From: Dehalococcoidia bacterium
GTDB taxonomy: Bacteria > Chloroflexota > Dehalococcoidia > GIF9 > AB-539-J10
Assembly: GCA_003562475.1 (NCBI GenBank)
Contig: PWUU01000110.1
Location: forward strand, 54,413-118,412
Length of the DNA: 64,000 nt
Direction: 5' to 3'
Part shown: positions 1 through 7,911 of the stretch, in pieces
How the letters are laid out: each line of letters opens with the position of its first letter
Position numbering within the stretch: position 1 is the stretch's first letter
Notes under the pieces: model-generated
What the model saw: the letters and a program-made list of their open reading frames with translations, nothing else
Told to the model about the DNA's origin: nothing
Database searches by the model: none
Made by a program: the position numbers and the translations under genes

Positions 1-650
1 TCGATCCGGTACCAGAGGTACAGAAGCGAGAACTCATCCTGATAACGGCAGTTCAGTCCCAGCACATGTTTGATGAGTTGCGGAGCATCCAGGTACTCCC
101 ACTGGGTCATGCCACCAGACTCTTCGACGATACCCTCCGCTACGGCCCTCAGCTTCGGAAGCCCAGTCCATATGTCACCGCAGTCGAGGTACTTGTCCAG
201 GTGAGTGTTCGCAATTGGCCTTCGGGTCTTCCGGCGATAGGTCTCGGTGTATTTCGACTCGACAGCCAGCGGCGACATTCCGCCGAACTCGACGTCGAGA
301 TGCGGTGGTGTCCGGGTGACTCCCCTAATGGGGTGAGTCTTCTCAAACTCCATGCCAACGACAGAACCTGTGGCGCCACAACACCGGGCTATGTCTTGAA
401 TCCTGTTCGTGTGTCGCCAGTAGTCGAACACACTGACAACAAGAGCCGAGGAAGAGTGAAGCGCCTTCATATGGCCTTCCAACTCCTTCCCCTTTCCCCT
501 CTCGTATTCGCTCCGTGTGTCAGGATGCAGTTGCCCGCCGAAGACGTTGTCCTCCACCCTCGTGGTATAGCCACCTTCAGCCGCGATACCTTGTTGTTTC
601 GCCCACGCCAGCTGGTAGGTGGTGAGTCGTTTGATCGCCCGTGTCTCCAT
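1..650 (-). CDS. PD-(D/E)XK nuclease-like protein (PGN_0703 type), partial, 3' end beyond window
   Basis: The minus strand is open from an ATG at 650 to the window edge (216 codons, no stop). The ATG follows GGAGGAGGT by six bases. A second in-frame ATG at 671 would put that ribosome site inside the gene, so 650 is preferred. The middle of the protein reads HLDVEFGG, then SPLAVESKYTE: an aspartate followed by an E-x-K about 14 residues on. That is the PD-(D/E)XK nuclease core as found in the PGN_0703-like family of restriction-endonuclease-fold proteins. The family call is from memory of that motif. Activity on DNA is inferred. It lies at the outer edge of a region rich in toxin-antitoxin and restriction genes, and its C-terminus is not visible. 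Confidence 0.72.
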   Translation of the reverse strand, partial: METRAIKRLTTYQLAWAKQQGIAAEGGYTTRVEDNVFGGQLHPDTRSEYERGKGKELEGHMKALHSSSALVVSVFDYWRHTNRIQDIARCCGATGSVVGMEFEKTHPIRGVTRTPPHLDVEFGGMSPLAVESKYTETYRRKTRRPIANTHLDKYLDCGDIWTGLPKLRAVAEGIVEESGGMTQWEYLDAPQLIKHVLGLNCRYQDEFSLLYLWYRI

Positions 651-892
651 GTCAACACCTCCTCCACTCATCGCATAATCACAAGTCAGGTTCGGGAATG
701 ACTCCAAAGGTCTCGTCGAGAAGCTGTTCCGCAGCACATTCGTCGTCCAGTGGCCGCTCACCTACTCGCTTCAAGGCTGATCTGTGAGTTCTCGTCTGAA
801 TCTCAGCAACCCAATCCACAATAGCACAGGAACTGCCAATGCCAGCCAAGTGGCGTCAGCCCACGTTGTGCGACCACGGCCTCTGTTCGTGG

Positions 893-1636
893 CTACCAAG
901 TAGACCAGCTTGCCAGCGTTTCCTGAGACGGCAACTTGACCCCCGCTGATACAGTGATCCACATGTGCTCATTGAGAAGCGCCAGGACGGTATACGACTT
1001 ATCTCGTCCCAGTACCCTGGGGAGTTCGGCAATGTCAAAACCATTCTTGCGGCACTGATCTTCAAGCGATTTCGCTCTAGCCCGAATCAACTTCAGAAAG
1101 TCAAGATAGCCCTTTCCGCCAGCCCCATACCCTAGTTTCCTACGCATCTTCTCATCCCACGGCGCCAGAGCGTTCGGCCTCAGCGCGAACAGCACCTTCG
1201 ATGCGGCGGTCGCACCGATTGGAATGACCTGGCCATTTCTCTTTCCTGTCCCCCGCGCGCCGGCACGCTTGCGCAGCGAGCTATAGGCTGATGCTGCCTG
1301 CTTCAAGTCCTGCTCGCCGAGTTCCCACAGCAACGCATCAGCAGGCGGCAGAAGCGACGCCATCTCCTCGTACCATTCACGAATGCTGGCTGATGCCGTC
1401 CCATGCTCGTTCTTAGCCAGATGTCTGCAACCCCATGCGTTGAGCCATGTCAGTAGATAACCACGATGGTCGTGGCTCGTGAAATCGGGCGCCCCCCTTG
1501 TGTTCTTCCGCAGAGAATGAAGTGACTGGTTGTAGTTAGTAAGCGAATGGAACATGAAGCTCGCGACCACCACATCACGCAAGGCAACATGCGTGCTTGG
1601 TAGCTTGAGATCCGATGCCTGGTTGCTATCAGTCAT
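893..1636 (-). CDS. hypothetical protein, about 247 aa
   Basis: I do not recognise this protein. The frame extends up to 1723, but the ATG at 1636 (MTDSNQAS) is preceded by GGGGGG ten bases upstream and is the better start. It looks soluble, mixed alpha/beta, with no membrane segment. A stretch around residues 155-185 (TAASKVLFALRPNALAPWDEKMR, given here only by key residues S-K-x-L, R-P and P-W-D) resembles a segment I recall from other uncharacterised proteins in which an SK-x-L and a W-D are kept. It reads in the same direction as the neighbouring nuclease-like gene. No function is proposed. Confidence 0.6.
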   Translation of the reverse strand: MTDSNQASDLKLPSTHVALRDVVVASFMFHSLTNYNQSLHSLRKNTRGAPDFTSHDHRGYLLTWLNAWGCRHLAKNEHGTASASIREWYEEMASLLPPADALLWELGEQDLKQAASAYSSLRKRAGARGTGKRNGQVIPIGATAASKVLFALRPNALAPWDEKMRRKLGYGAGGKGYLDFLKLIRARAKSLEDQCRKNGFDIAELPRVLGRDKSYTVLALLNEHMWITVSAGVKLPSQETLASWSTW

Positions 1637-1736
1637 CCGGTCAATCCCCCCGGAGCACCTCTCCAAACGTCGAACGGTTACGAACCGCACCTGCGGTCCG
1701 CGCCTCCAACCGTCATACTGCACTTAAGGGCTGCAT

Positions 1737-2112
1737 CGCGTCAATACTGCCTGATTGCTGATTCCTGGCGGAAGGTCAAGAGATGGTTGCGTCTCAGGCG
1801 GCAGCCGAGGATCTGTTCAACCTACTCGATGAAGACGGCATCGCGGGACGACCGCCGTGTTCTTGGCGGAGCAGCGTGACAATCTCACCGATGGATGGCT
1901 CTAAGGATTCTTGTCACGCAGTGGATAGCGAACCTATTCCCACCCGCGTGCCAGGAGGTAGGTAAGGTGTCCCCGGAATTCCACTGGTGGATTCAGCAGG
2001 CCGCTCGCCCGTCAATCGCGCTGCGACTTCGTCGACCATACATCTATTCCCGATGAATACTCCTGCTGCAGGCTGATTATGTCCGCAGCGAAAACTGCGC
2101 TAGACTGCCTGC
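1737..2112. other. intergenic stretch with possible degraded coding remnant
   Basis: About 375 bases without a convincing gene. A 60-codon open frame at 1783-1965 (VASQAAAEDLFNLLDEDG at its start) shifts frame into a stretch reading AVFLAEQRDNLTDGW, which suggests a decayed gene I cannot name. At 1968-1985 it holds GTGTCCCCGGAATTCC, a motif that recurs beside transposase fragments elsewhere in the window. No clear promoter is seen for the gene at 2113. Confidence 0.3.
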
Positions 2113-3231
2113 ATGGAATACTCATTCAAGGCAACTACACGCATACGCGCACTCATTCTCGCAGCACTCGTCACCGGGGTACTGCTGATTTCGTCGTGCA
2201 CACCCACTCGCGACGACACACTCGTCAAGGCCGATGACACTGTTCCAGAGGGACTGGCACTGGCCACGTTTGCGGGTGGCTGCTTCTGGTGCATGCAGCC
2301 CCCCTATGACAGGTTGACCGACGGCATTGAGTCGGTAGTCGTAGGCTTCTCAGGAGGGCACGTAGAGAACCCCTCATACATGCAGGTGATTTCGGGAGGC
2401 ACCGGCCACTACGAGGCGGTTCAGATCACGTATGACCCGGCGAAGGTCAGCTACGAGGAACTGCTCGACGTCTTCTGGCGGCAGATAGACCCAACCGACA
2501 GTGGAGGCCAGTTTGCCGACAGGGGCCACCACTACAAGACCGTCATTTTCTATCATGACGAGACGCAGAAGGCGCTCGCCGAGCAGTCGAGACAGGAACT
2601 TGAGAACTCAGGCAGGTTCGACAAGCCAATAGTAACCGAGATCCTGCCGTACACGTCATTCTACATGGCGGAGGAGTACCACCAGGATTACTACCTGAAG
2701 AATCCGTACTCGTACGATTCTTACAAGCGCGGCTCTGGCAGAGAAGCATTTCTGCAGGATAACTGGGCGGATCCGGTGAACAAGTACACTGCGTTCGAGA
2801 AGCCGTCGGAAGAAGAGCTTCGGGAGGCGCTGACGCACATGCAGTTCCAGGTCACACAGCGGGACGGAACCGAGATGGCGTTCCAGAACGAATACTGGGA
2901 CTACAAGGGAGTCGGGATTTACGTGGACGTCGTCTCCGGAGAGCCCCTGTTCAGTTCCACCGACAAATACCAGTCGGGCACCGGATGGCCCAGCTACATG
3001 CAACCCATAGATCCCCACTTCATCGTGGAGGTCACGGACCACAGCTACGGTATGACCAGGGTCGAGGTGAGAAGCAGATACGCCGACTCGCACCTTGGCC
3101 ATGTCTTTGAGGACGGGCCAGAGCCGACGGGCAGGCGTTACTGCATAAACTCCGCCGCGCTGCGGTTCATTCCTGTCGAGGAACTGGTTGAGCAGGGCTA
3201 CGGTGAGTACTCGTACCTGTTCCAGGATTGA
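2113..3231 (+). CDS. msrAB: bifunctional peptide methionine sulfoxide reductase MsrA/MsrB, lipoprotein
   Basis: Repairs oxidised methionine in proteins. The MsrA half reduces the S-sulfoxide and the MsrB half the R-sulfoxide. The N-terminus is a lipoprotein signal: basic residues, a hydrophobic run and a lipobox I-S-S-C with Cys29, so the enzyme should be anchored outside the cytoplasmic membrane. The MsrA active site GCFWC is at 56-60, followed by the usual GGHVENPSY and TGHYEAVQ signatures. The MsrB half starts near residue 235 ([14 protein letters not shown]), with [20 protein letters not shown] and the catalytic RYCIN. The two CxxC zinc pairs of some MsrB proteins are absent. At 372 aa this is the usual length for a fused enzyme. 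No strong ribosome site precedes the ATG. Confidence 0.95.
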   Translation: MEYSFKATTRIRALILAALVTGVLLISSCTPTRDDTLVKADDTVPEGLALATFAGGCFWCMQPPYDRLTDGIESVVVGFSGGHVENPSYMQVISGGTGHYEAVQITYDPAKVSYEELLDVFWRQIDPTDSGGQFADRGHHYKTVIFYHDETQKALAEQSRQELENSGRFDKPIVTEILPYTSFYMAEEYHQDYYLKNPYSYDSYKRGSGREAFLQDNWADPVNKYTAFEKPSEEELREALTHMQFQVTQRDGTEMAFQNEYWDYKGVGIYVDVVSGEPLFSSTDKYQSGTGWPSYMQPIDPHFIVEVTDHSYGMTRVEVRSRYADSHLGHVFEDGPEPTGRRYCINSAALRFIPVEELVEQGYGEYSYLFQD

Positions 3232-3296
3232 TCGGACGTACGCACCAACACGTCTTGTCCGGTGGCGGGCCGCGATTCCTCCAGGCCGACCCAACT

Positions 3297-3830
3297 GGTC
3301 GGGTGGCGGGGTACCTGTAAGGGGCGACATATATGTCGCCCGCCATCCACTTGTTACACGCCCGCGCTTGTGCCATCAAACCCGCGTGAACACAGCCACA
3401 ACCTGTATGCAGGGGCCGGATATATCCGGCCCGCCTTCCTTCGATAACACGCCCACGGTGGTGTCGGCTACCATTTTCGGCCACACGACCGTATCGCCGT
3501 AGGGGGTGTTCGCGAGCGCCCCGGGGACGTGCTGGGCGGCGAATGTAGGGGTCGATTCCCACATCGACCCGCAGGACGGGTGGACTGGGTTGGCCTAGGG
3601 TGCCGGTTCCCACACCGACCCGCATGCCACGGAGCTGGGCGATCGGTCGGGGCACATGGCCCGTGCCCGCCCTGTACGGTCGGGTGGCTGGGTATTCGCA
3701 GGGGCGACACATATGTCGCCCGCGATCGCTCCGGCGCAGCCACCCTGCGCGCCACCTGAATCACGTGTTCATACGAATAGGAATCACTCAAGGTATCACC
3801 GGAATACCCCGCACGCGATGAATTCCTCGG
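3297..3830. repeat. palindromic repeat cluster, left of the first Xre-ImmA-PIN cassette
   Basis: Holds several perfect or near-perfect inverted repeats: GGGCGACATATATGTCGCCC at 3322-3341 and a variant at 3702-3721, GGGCCGGATATATCCGGCCC at 3413-3432, and a GGGTCGAT / ATCGACCC stem-loop at 3549-3570, with a CCGGT / ACCGAC relative near 3605-3625. The block from about 3338 to 3570 is repeated almost base for base at 6606-6840. The tail at 3735-3800 (starting CCACCTGAATCACGTGTT) recurs at 7147-7200. Open frames here are artefacts of the repeats. From 3831 to 4039 nothing further is seen. Confidence 0.85.
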
Positions 3831-4039
3831 TGTGAACGCTTTCAACTGGGACCCGGTGATGCGGGAGAGATCGTATGTTCCGCTGTTGTACTCAAGCTCA
3901 TGATTGCGTCTGCAAGTTCACGCAGCCGTCCGCTCCGTGCCTTTAAGGTCCGCGACAGCGTCATGATGCCGTGCAGGGCCCTCCGAGCTGGGTACGCGTG
4001 TTGGGTTGGGGACTATGCCAAGGGTGCGAATAGCCACAA

Positions 4040-4826
4040 TCAGGACTCCAATTTCTGAAGTCGAGCGATGCGCCGGGCAAACGACGGATGCGACCATGTG
4101 TCAAGCCGATATGCTTTGTCACCATCGGCGCAAAGGGCTCTGAGTGCCGAGCTCATCGCATCAGTGCCTACGCATCTTGCTGCTCTCGCATCGGCATCGA
4201 ACTCACACGCCCGGCTCGCTGTAGACATGGTAAGCGCCATGCCAGAGAAGAGGACCAGAACATCAACGATCCACGGCAATCCCGCAGAGGACACGAATCG
4301 CGCAAGTAGAAAACAGGCCAGTACACACACAATGATCTGCTTCGAGCTGTGCTGCGCCCCGATGTGCGCCACTTTGCGTGCGAGCACGCCGGTGCGCGCC
4401 TTAGCGTCGAACTCCTCAGCGATTGGTTGACCTACAACGATGCTCCCGTTCCTGGCACAAGCGGTTCCTCCATCCTGCTGCCACCTTCACAGGTTGTCGG
4501 CCCCTGAGCGGTGCTTTCATGGCCATTGCGAGGTCACGGCATTCCTGCAACAGAACGGGTGACGGCGCCGGTAGTGCTCGACTTACCGTCAGATACTGCC
4601 TCACAAGCTTCGGCAATCCAAGAACGGCCTGAAGCAATGGCACGCTGACCAGGCCACATGAGATAGACAGCACCATGGCTACGAATAGTATTGTCCAGAA
4701 ACGATCGGCGAGGACGAGCACACCGGCCGATGCTAAGGTGAACAGAAAGAGCTTCCTATTGGTGCTCCATGTGTAGCCACGGAGAACCGGTACTCCCCCT
4801 GCCGCCTTCTGGAACTCGCGAATCAT
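4040..4826 (-). pseudogene. M48-family metalloprotease, frameshifted and catalytically dead
   Basis: An ATG at 4826 with AGGAG eight bases upstream opens a frame with two hydrophobic segments and an M48-like linker. It runs to NRLCQER near 4455, where the frame must shift by one base to continue as GSIVVGQPIAEEFDAKARTGVLARKVAHIGAQHSSK down to the stop at 4040. In M48 proteases the last part would read LAHExxH; here it is LARKVAH, so both the first histidine and the glutamate are lost. A later EFDAD, usual for the third zinc ligand, remains. The frameshift and the motif damage together argue for a decayed gene rather than a sequencing slip. It starts 14 bases after the PIN gene and probably belonged to the same operon. 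Confidence 0.7.
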
Positions 4827-4839
4827 CTTACTCCTGTCT

Positions 4840-5367
4840 CTATCCACCCAGCCCTCCACGCTTCTCCAGATATTCCGCGAACGCCGCCGCCGGGAGTCTG
4901 TTACGTTTCTCAACCATACGCCGCCATATCGAATCTATCTGAGCCAGGTCGAGCCGTTCTTCATCGTACACATGAACGAGCACATCCGCCGTAGTCAGCA
5001 GTTGAATCTTCCGCTCATTGCAGTACCGTCGGACGTCTCTAAGGTTGTTGCTGGCGACGATTCCACCGCAACAGTGGGCGTAGGCCATACATGCTGCTTC
5101 CCCGGAGCCATACCGATAACTCTCGCACAGTCTGGCGTACTCCAGAGCTTCAGCCGAGCCGGCCATCATCTGCACTCTCCTGATATGCCCATGCATTATG
5201 GAGAAGCACACACGGTCATCCAGGTACCGCACTCTCTTCAGTTCCTCCGCAACTTCCTCCAGCACGATCATCCGCCTGGAATAAGAGCCCTCGATAATAT
5301 CCAACCGGTCCACACATGCGAAGCTGGATACGAAGTCCGTGTCCAGCAAAATCGGCGGCTCATTCAT
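4840..5367 (-). CDS. PIN-domain protein, probable toxin ribonuclease
   Basis: A 175-aa PIN-fold protein. LLDTDF at residues 7-12 gives the first acidic pair. A glutamate follows in IVLEEVAEEL, then GSGEAACM, then IVASNNLRDV, where an Asn stands at the usual last acidic site with an Asp close by. PIN proteins are Mg-dependent ribonucleases and the common toxins of VapBC-like systems. The ATG at 5367 overlaps the stop of the upstream ImmA/IrrE gene (ATGAATGA), so the two are translationally coupled. That start is preferred over one seven codons upstream. The gene is third in an Xre, ImmA/IrrE, PIN operon with a second copy at 7.35-9.0 kb. Its role as the toxin is inferred from this arrangement. 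Confidence 0.8.
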   Translation of the reverse strand: MNEPPILLDTDFVSSFACVDRLDIIEGSYSRRMIVLEEVAEELKRVRYLDDRVCFSIMHGHIRRVQMMAGSAEALEYARLCESYRYGSGEAACMAYAHCCGGIVASNNLRDVRRYCNERKIQLLTTADVLVHVYDEERLDLAQIDSIWRRMVEKRNRLPAAAFAEYLEKRGGLGG

Positions 5368-6100
5368 CAGCCGCAGCTCCCTCTGCACCTCCCATCACGT
5401 CTTCCAGCAGACTCGCGTCAGCAAGCAATTCCTCATAGCGCGACTCCGTGATCAGGCCCTTCTCCAAGGCTTCCGCGGCCTTCTCCGCGTAGTCCGAGAT
5501 CAGAACGCAATCGTTCGTCGCCTGATACAGCGCAATGCTCTTGCCATATGTCTTCGCGCTCCGGATCACGTCCCGGCACAGGGTCTCCTCCTGCTCACGG
5601 GTGATGAGTCCCAGATCCTCGAGCCGCCAGCACATCGCCTTACGGCTCACTCCGAAGTACTGCTCAAGGTGGACCACATCGGCGACCGTTAACTCCCTTC
5701 CTTCATGCTTGCGCAACCTGAGCTGGTGGATCACGGCGTCCTCGGGCAGGAGCAGATGCGCCGCAAACGCATCCGCGGTCCTCTCGCTGTCGGCCACACC
5801 CTCGAACATCTCGACCTTGCACGCGGTGGTGGTCAGATTCTCGTCGTGCAGGACGTGGTACAGCTCATGCGCCACCGTGAAATGCTGGTGGCCAAGCGAC
5901 TTGGCAGTATTCACCAGTATGAGCCGCACCCGCTCGGTCTTGAGCGTAGCGCCGGACATGCTGCTCTGGAGCGGACGCTTGACGCACGTGACGCCCAGCG
6001 ACACCAATGCACGATCAACGTCGCAATACTCAATGGACTGGAGGCCGAGCGTCATCCTCGTATCGATGGCAAGCTGGCGAGCACGCATCACGTTACGCAT
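5360..6100 (-). CDS. ImmA/IrrE family metallo-endopeptidase
   Basis: A COG2856-type zinc protease. The motif HELYH at residues 78-82 is the HExxH zinc site, and ERTADAFAAHLLLP at 106-119 holds the downstream acidic ligand and the LL-x-P signature typical of the family. In known members (ImmA of ICEBs1, IrrE of Deinococcus) the protease cleaves a helix-turn-helix repressor. Here the partner is almost certainly the Xre protein encoded just upstream, whose stop overlaps this start; an ATG at 6088 sharing a TGATG overlap is an alternative start. The C-terminal 100 residues are helical and lack a recognised domain. The PIN gene overlaps its 3' end. Confidence 0.88.
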   Translation of the reverse strand: MRNVMRARQLAIDTRMTLGLQSIEYCDVDRALVSLGVTCVKRPLQSSMSGATLKTERVRLILVNTAKSLGHQHFTVAHELYHVLHDENLTTTACKVEMFEGVADSERTADAFAAHLLLPEDAVIHQLRLRKHEGRELTVADVVHLEQYFGVSRKAMCWRLEDLGLITREQEETLCRDVIRSAKTYGKSIALYQATNDCVLISDYAEKAAEALEKGLITESRYEELLADASLLEDVMGGAEGAAADE

Positions 6101-6441
6101 TCGTTACTCCCCAGTAGCCGGTACAGGCTGTCCAGATTCGACGCGATCCTGCGCGTCTCGGCAATGACCGACACATCGTCGGGCCCCAGATCCGACACTC
6201 TGAACGCGATAGCCACCTGCGGTCCCGTGTCCTTCGCCGCTTCGTCCAGAAAGTAGGACATCCGATAGCCGTACAGGTCGGCCAGCTTCCGCAGCATCAC
6301 GGTGCTCACAGGCCTCCGACCATTCTCGATGTAGGAGATCGCCTCGCGTTTCACGTCCAGAAACCGGGCCACCTGTTCCTGAGTGAAGCCCGCCGCTACC
6401 CTCACCTCCTTCAGCCGATTTCCAATCGTTGCCATATCCAT
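6088..6441 (-). CDS. Xre-family transcriptional regulator (antitoxin-like)
   Basis: A 117-aa protein with a lambda-repressor-type helix-turn-helix at residues 7-60 (recognition region FTQEQVARFLDVKREAISYIENGRR) and a short C-terminal tail. The start ATG at 6441 follows AAAGGAG by seven bases. The gene heads an operon with an ImmA/IrrE protease and a PIN ribonuclease. By analogy with ImmR/ImmA pairs, the regulator probably represses its own promoter and may be cut by the protease. The promoter directly upstream carries a two-armed palindrome between its -35 and -10 boxes, which fits autorepression. Confidence 0.88.
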   Translation of the reverse strand: MDMATIGNRLKEVRVAAGFTQEQVARFLDVKREAISYIENGRRPVSTVMLRKLADLYGYRMSYFLDEAAKDTGPQVAIAFRVSDLGPDDVSVIAETRRIASNLDSLYRLLGSNECVT

Positions 6442-6487
6442 CTCTTCACTCCTTTGGTGTTACATTCCCCAGCAGCGTCGTACCATT

Positions 6488-6516
6488 ATTGTAACTATTT
6501 AGTTACCTTCCGTCAA
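6488..6516 (-). promoter_or_regulatory. sigma-70 promoter with Xre operator candidate
   Basis: On the minus strand TTGACG (6516-6511), 17 bases, then TACAAT (6493-6488). An inverted repeat GTAACTA-TT-TAGTTAC (6491-6506 on the plus strand) fills the spacer and touches the -10 box, so a bound repressor would block RNA polymerase. The expected transcript starts about 40 bases before the Xre start codon. Confidence 0.72.
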
Positions 6517-6596
6517 GAACATGGGGGATAAGCGGTGTACACGGTCAACGGTGCTGTCCTCCCCGGACTGTTCAGCAAGAATGTGCGCCTGTGAGA

Positions 6597-7200
6597 TGCC
6601 TCTGTCGCCCGCCATCCATTTGTTGCACGCACCCGCTTGTGCCCTCAAACCCGCGTGAACACAGCCACCAACTATGTGTAGGGGCCGGATATATCCGGCC
6701 CGCCTTCCTTCGATGAACGCCCACGGTGGTGTCGGCTACCATTTTCGGCCACACGACCATATCCCCGTAGGGGGCGTTTGCGAACGCCCCGGGGACGTGC
6801 GGGGCGGCGAATGTAGGGGTCGGTTCCCACACCGACCCACATGCCACGGAACCGGGTGATTGCAGGGGCATGATGCCTCGTGCCCGCCGTTCACGGTCGG
6901 GTGGCAGGGTATCCGCAGGGGCGACATATATGTCGCCCGCCATCCATTTGCTACACGCACCCGCTTGTGCCCTCAAACCCGCGTGAACACAGCCACCAAC
7001 TATGTGTAGGGGCCGGATATATCCGGCCCGCCTTCCTTCGATGACACGCCCACGGCTGTACAGGTCGACCCGTTTCGTCTGGGTGGATGGCATCTACACA
7101 TCGCGACATCCGTGTCTCCCTCAATTGTCCCGCCGTGGCCTGAACTGCGCGGCACCTGAATCACGTGTTATTACGGCTGGGCGTCAATTGAGGTATCCCC
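6597..7200. repeat. palindromic repeat cluster between the two Xre-ImmA-PIN loci
   Basis: Contains a near copy of the block at 3338-3570 (here 6606-6840) and a third partial copy from 6935 to about 7055, so the unit is repeated within this cluster. Palindromes GGGCCGGATATATCCGGCCC lie at 6682-6701 and 7010-7029, and GGGCGACATATATGTCGCCC at 6919-6938. The end at 7147-7200 matches the end of the left cluster. Nothing gene-like is seen here or in 7201-7353. Confidence 0.85.
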
Positions 7201-7353
7201 CATTGCCAAGGTCACTGCCGCGGGCGCTAGTCATGCAACCTATACAGGTGTCAAGTTCCTTATGGGGATTTCAGCCCGGGCAGTCCGAAGCGAGTCGCGC
7301 CGCGGTCTGCAAGTGTGTGTCGGGCACACCTTCAGTCGCTGGCGCTGCCCACG

Positions 7354-7911
7354 TCAATCAAGGATCCCCTTGTTGAGGCCTGTTCCGATGATCCTGTTGT
7401 TCTGGCCAATCCGAACGTTCGTCTTGAAGTAGTCTTCTTTGAAGTGCTTTGCGAGTCTGCCAATGGGCTTCTTGCCGGCAAGGAGCGCCTCCAAAGAAAC
7501 GCCACGGTCTCCGAGGCCAAGCATTGCGAGGGCCTGGATTGCTCGCCTGTCTCCGCAGCAGTACACTGCCCCGGAGACCTTGTCTGCTAGAACGAGAGCA
7601 AGTGCTTCAGCCTCACCAGTGTGAATGGTGTCGACAAACCACGCATCAAAGTACGAGTAGACCTGGGCGAGCTCGACGTCGGTTGCAGCAAGTTCTTCGA
7701 CTTCTCCGGTTTGCACGAGCGCTGGCAGATTGATCTCCACCTTCCGCCCTGCCTCAGTGTAGTAGTAGTGAGCCTCGTGCACCACTACAGACGGGATGAG
7801 GATTCGATTGCTCCGGACAAGCCACCCCCATATGCCGAGCTCATGGGCAGCGATGATGACGTCAGTGTCAAGCAGTACGCAGCTCGGTCGTGTAGTCCTG
7901 TGTCTCGTCAA
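7354..7911 (-). CDS. PIN-domain protein, probable toxin ribonuclease
   Basis: 185 aa with the full PIN acidic set: D15 and D17 in LLDTDVI, E46 in VVVHEAHY, E100/E102 in TGEAEALAL and D121 in CCGDRRAI. This is a better-preserved active site than in the PIN protein at 4840-5367. Its start overlaps the 3' end of the Xre-ImmA/IrrE fusion gene by 44 bases, so expression is coupled. By context it is the ribonuclease effector of a second Xre/ImmA-IrrE/PIN locus. The PIN family identification is firm from the motifs; toxin activity is inferred. The cysteine pair before D121 is unusual. Confidence 0.82.
   Translation of the reverse strand: MTRHRTTRPSCVLLDTDVIIAAHELGIWGWLVRSNRILIPSVVVHEAHYYYTEAGRKVEINLPALVQTGEVEELAATDVELAQVYSYFDAWFVDTIHTGEAEALALVLADKVSGAVYCCGDRRAIQALAMLGLGDRGVSLEALLAGKKPIGRLAKHFKEDYFKTNVRIGQNNRIIGTGLNKGILD

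Noticed and set aside
66..701. 211-codon open frame on the plus strand
   Set aside because: It is antisense to the nuclease-like gene whose frame carries PD-(D/E)XK motifs and a good ribosome site; the plus frame has no recognisable pattern.
771..962. 63-codon minus-strand frame with a hydrophobic stretch (TWLALAVPVLLWIG)
   Set aside because: GTG start inside the end of the 893-1636 gene, no ribosome site and no family; kept out for lack of support.
2656..3330. 224-codon minus-strand frame
   Set aside because: Antisense shadow of msrAB, whose motifs are unambiguous.
3188..3845. Several overlapping frames rich in R, P, G, H and T
   Set aside because: They translate the palindromic repeats; similar peptides appear in every repeat cluster and in both directions.
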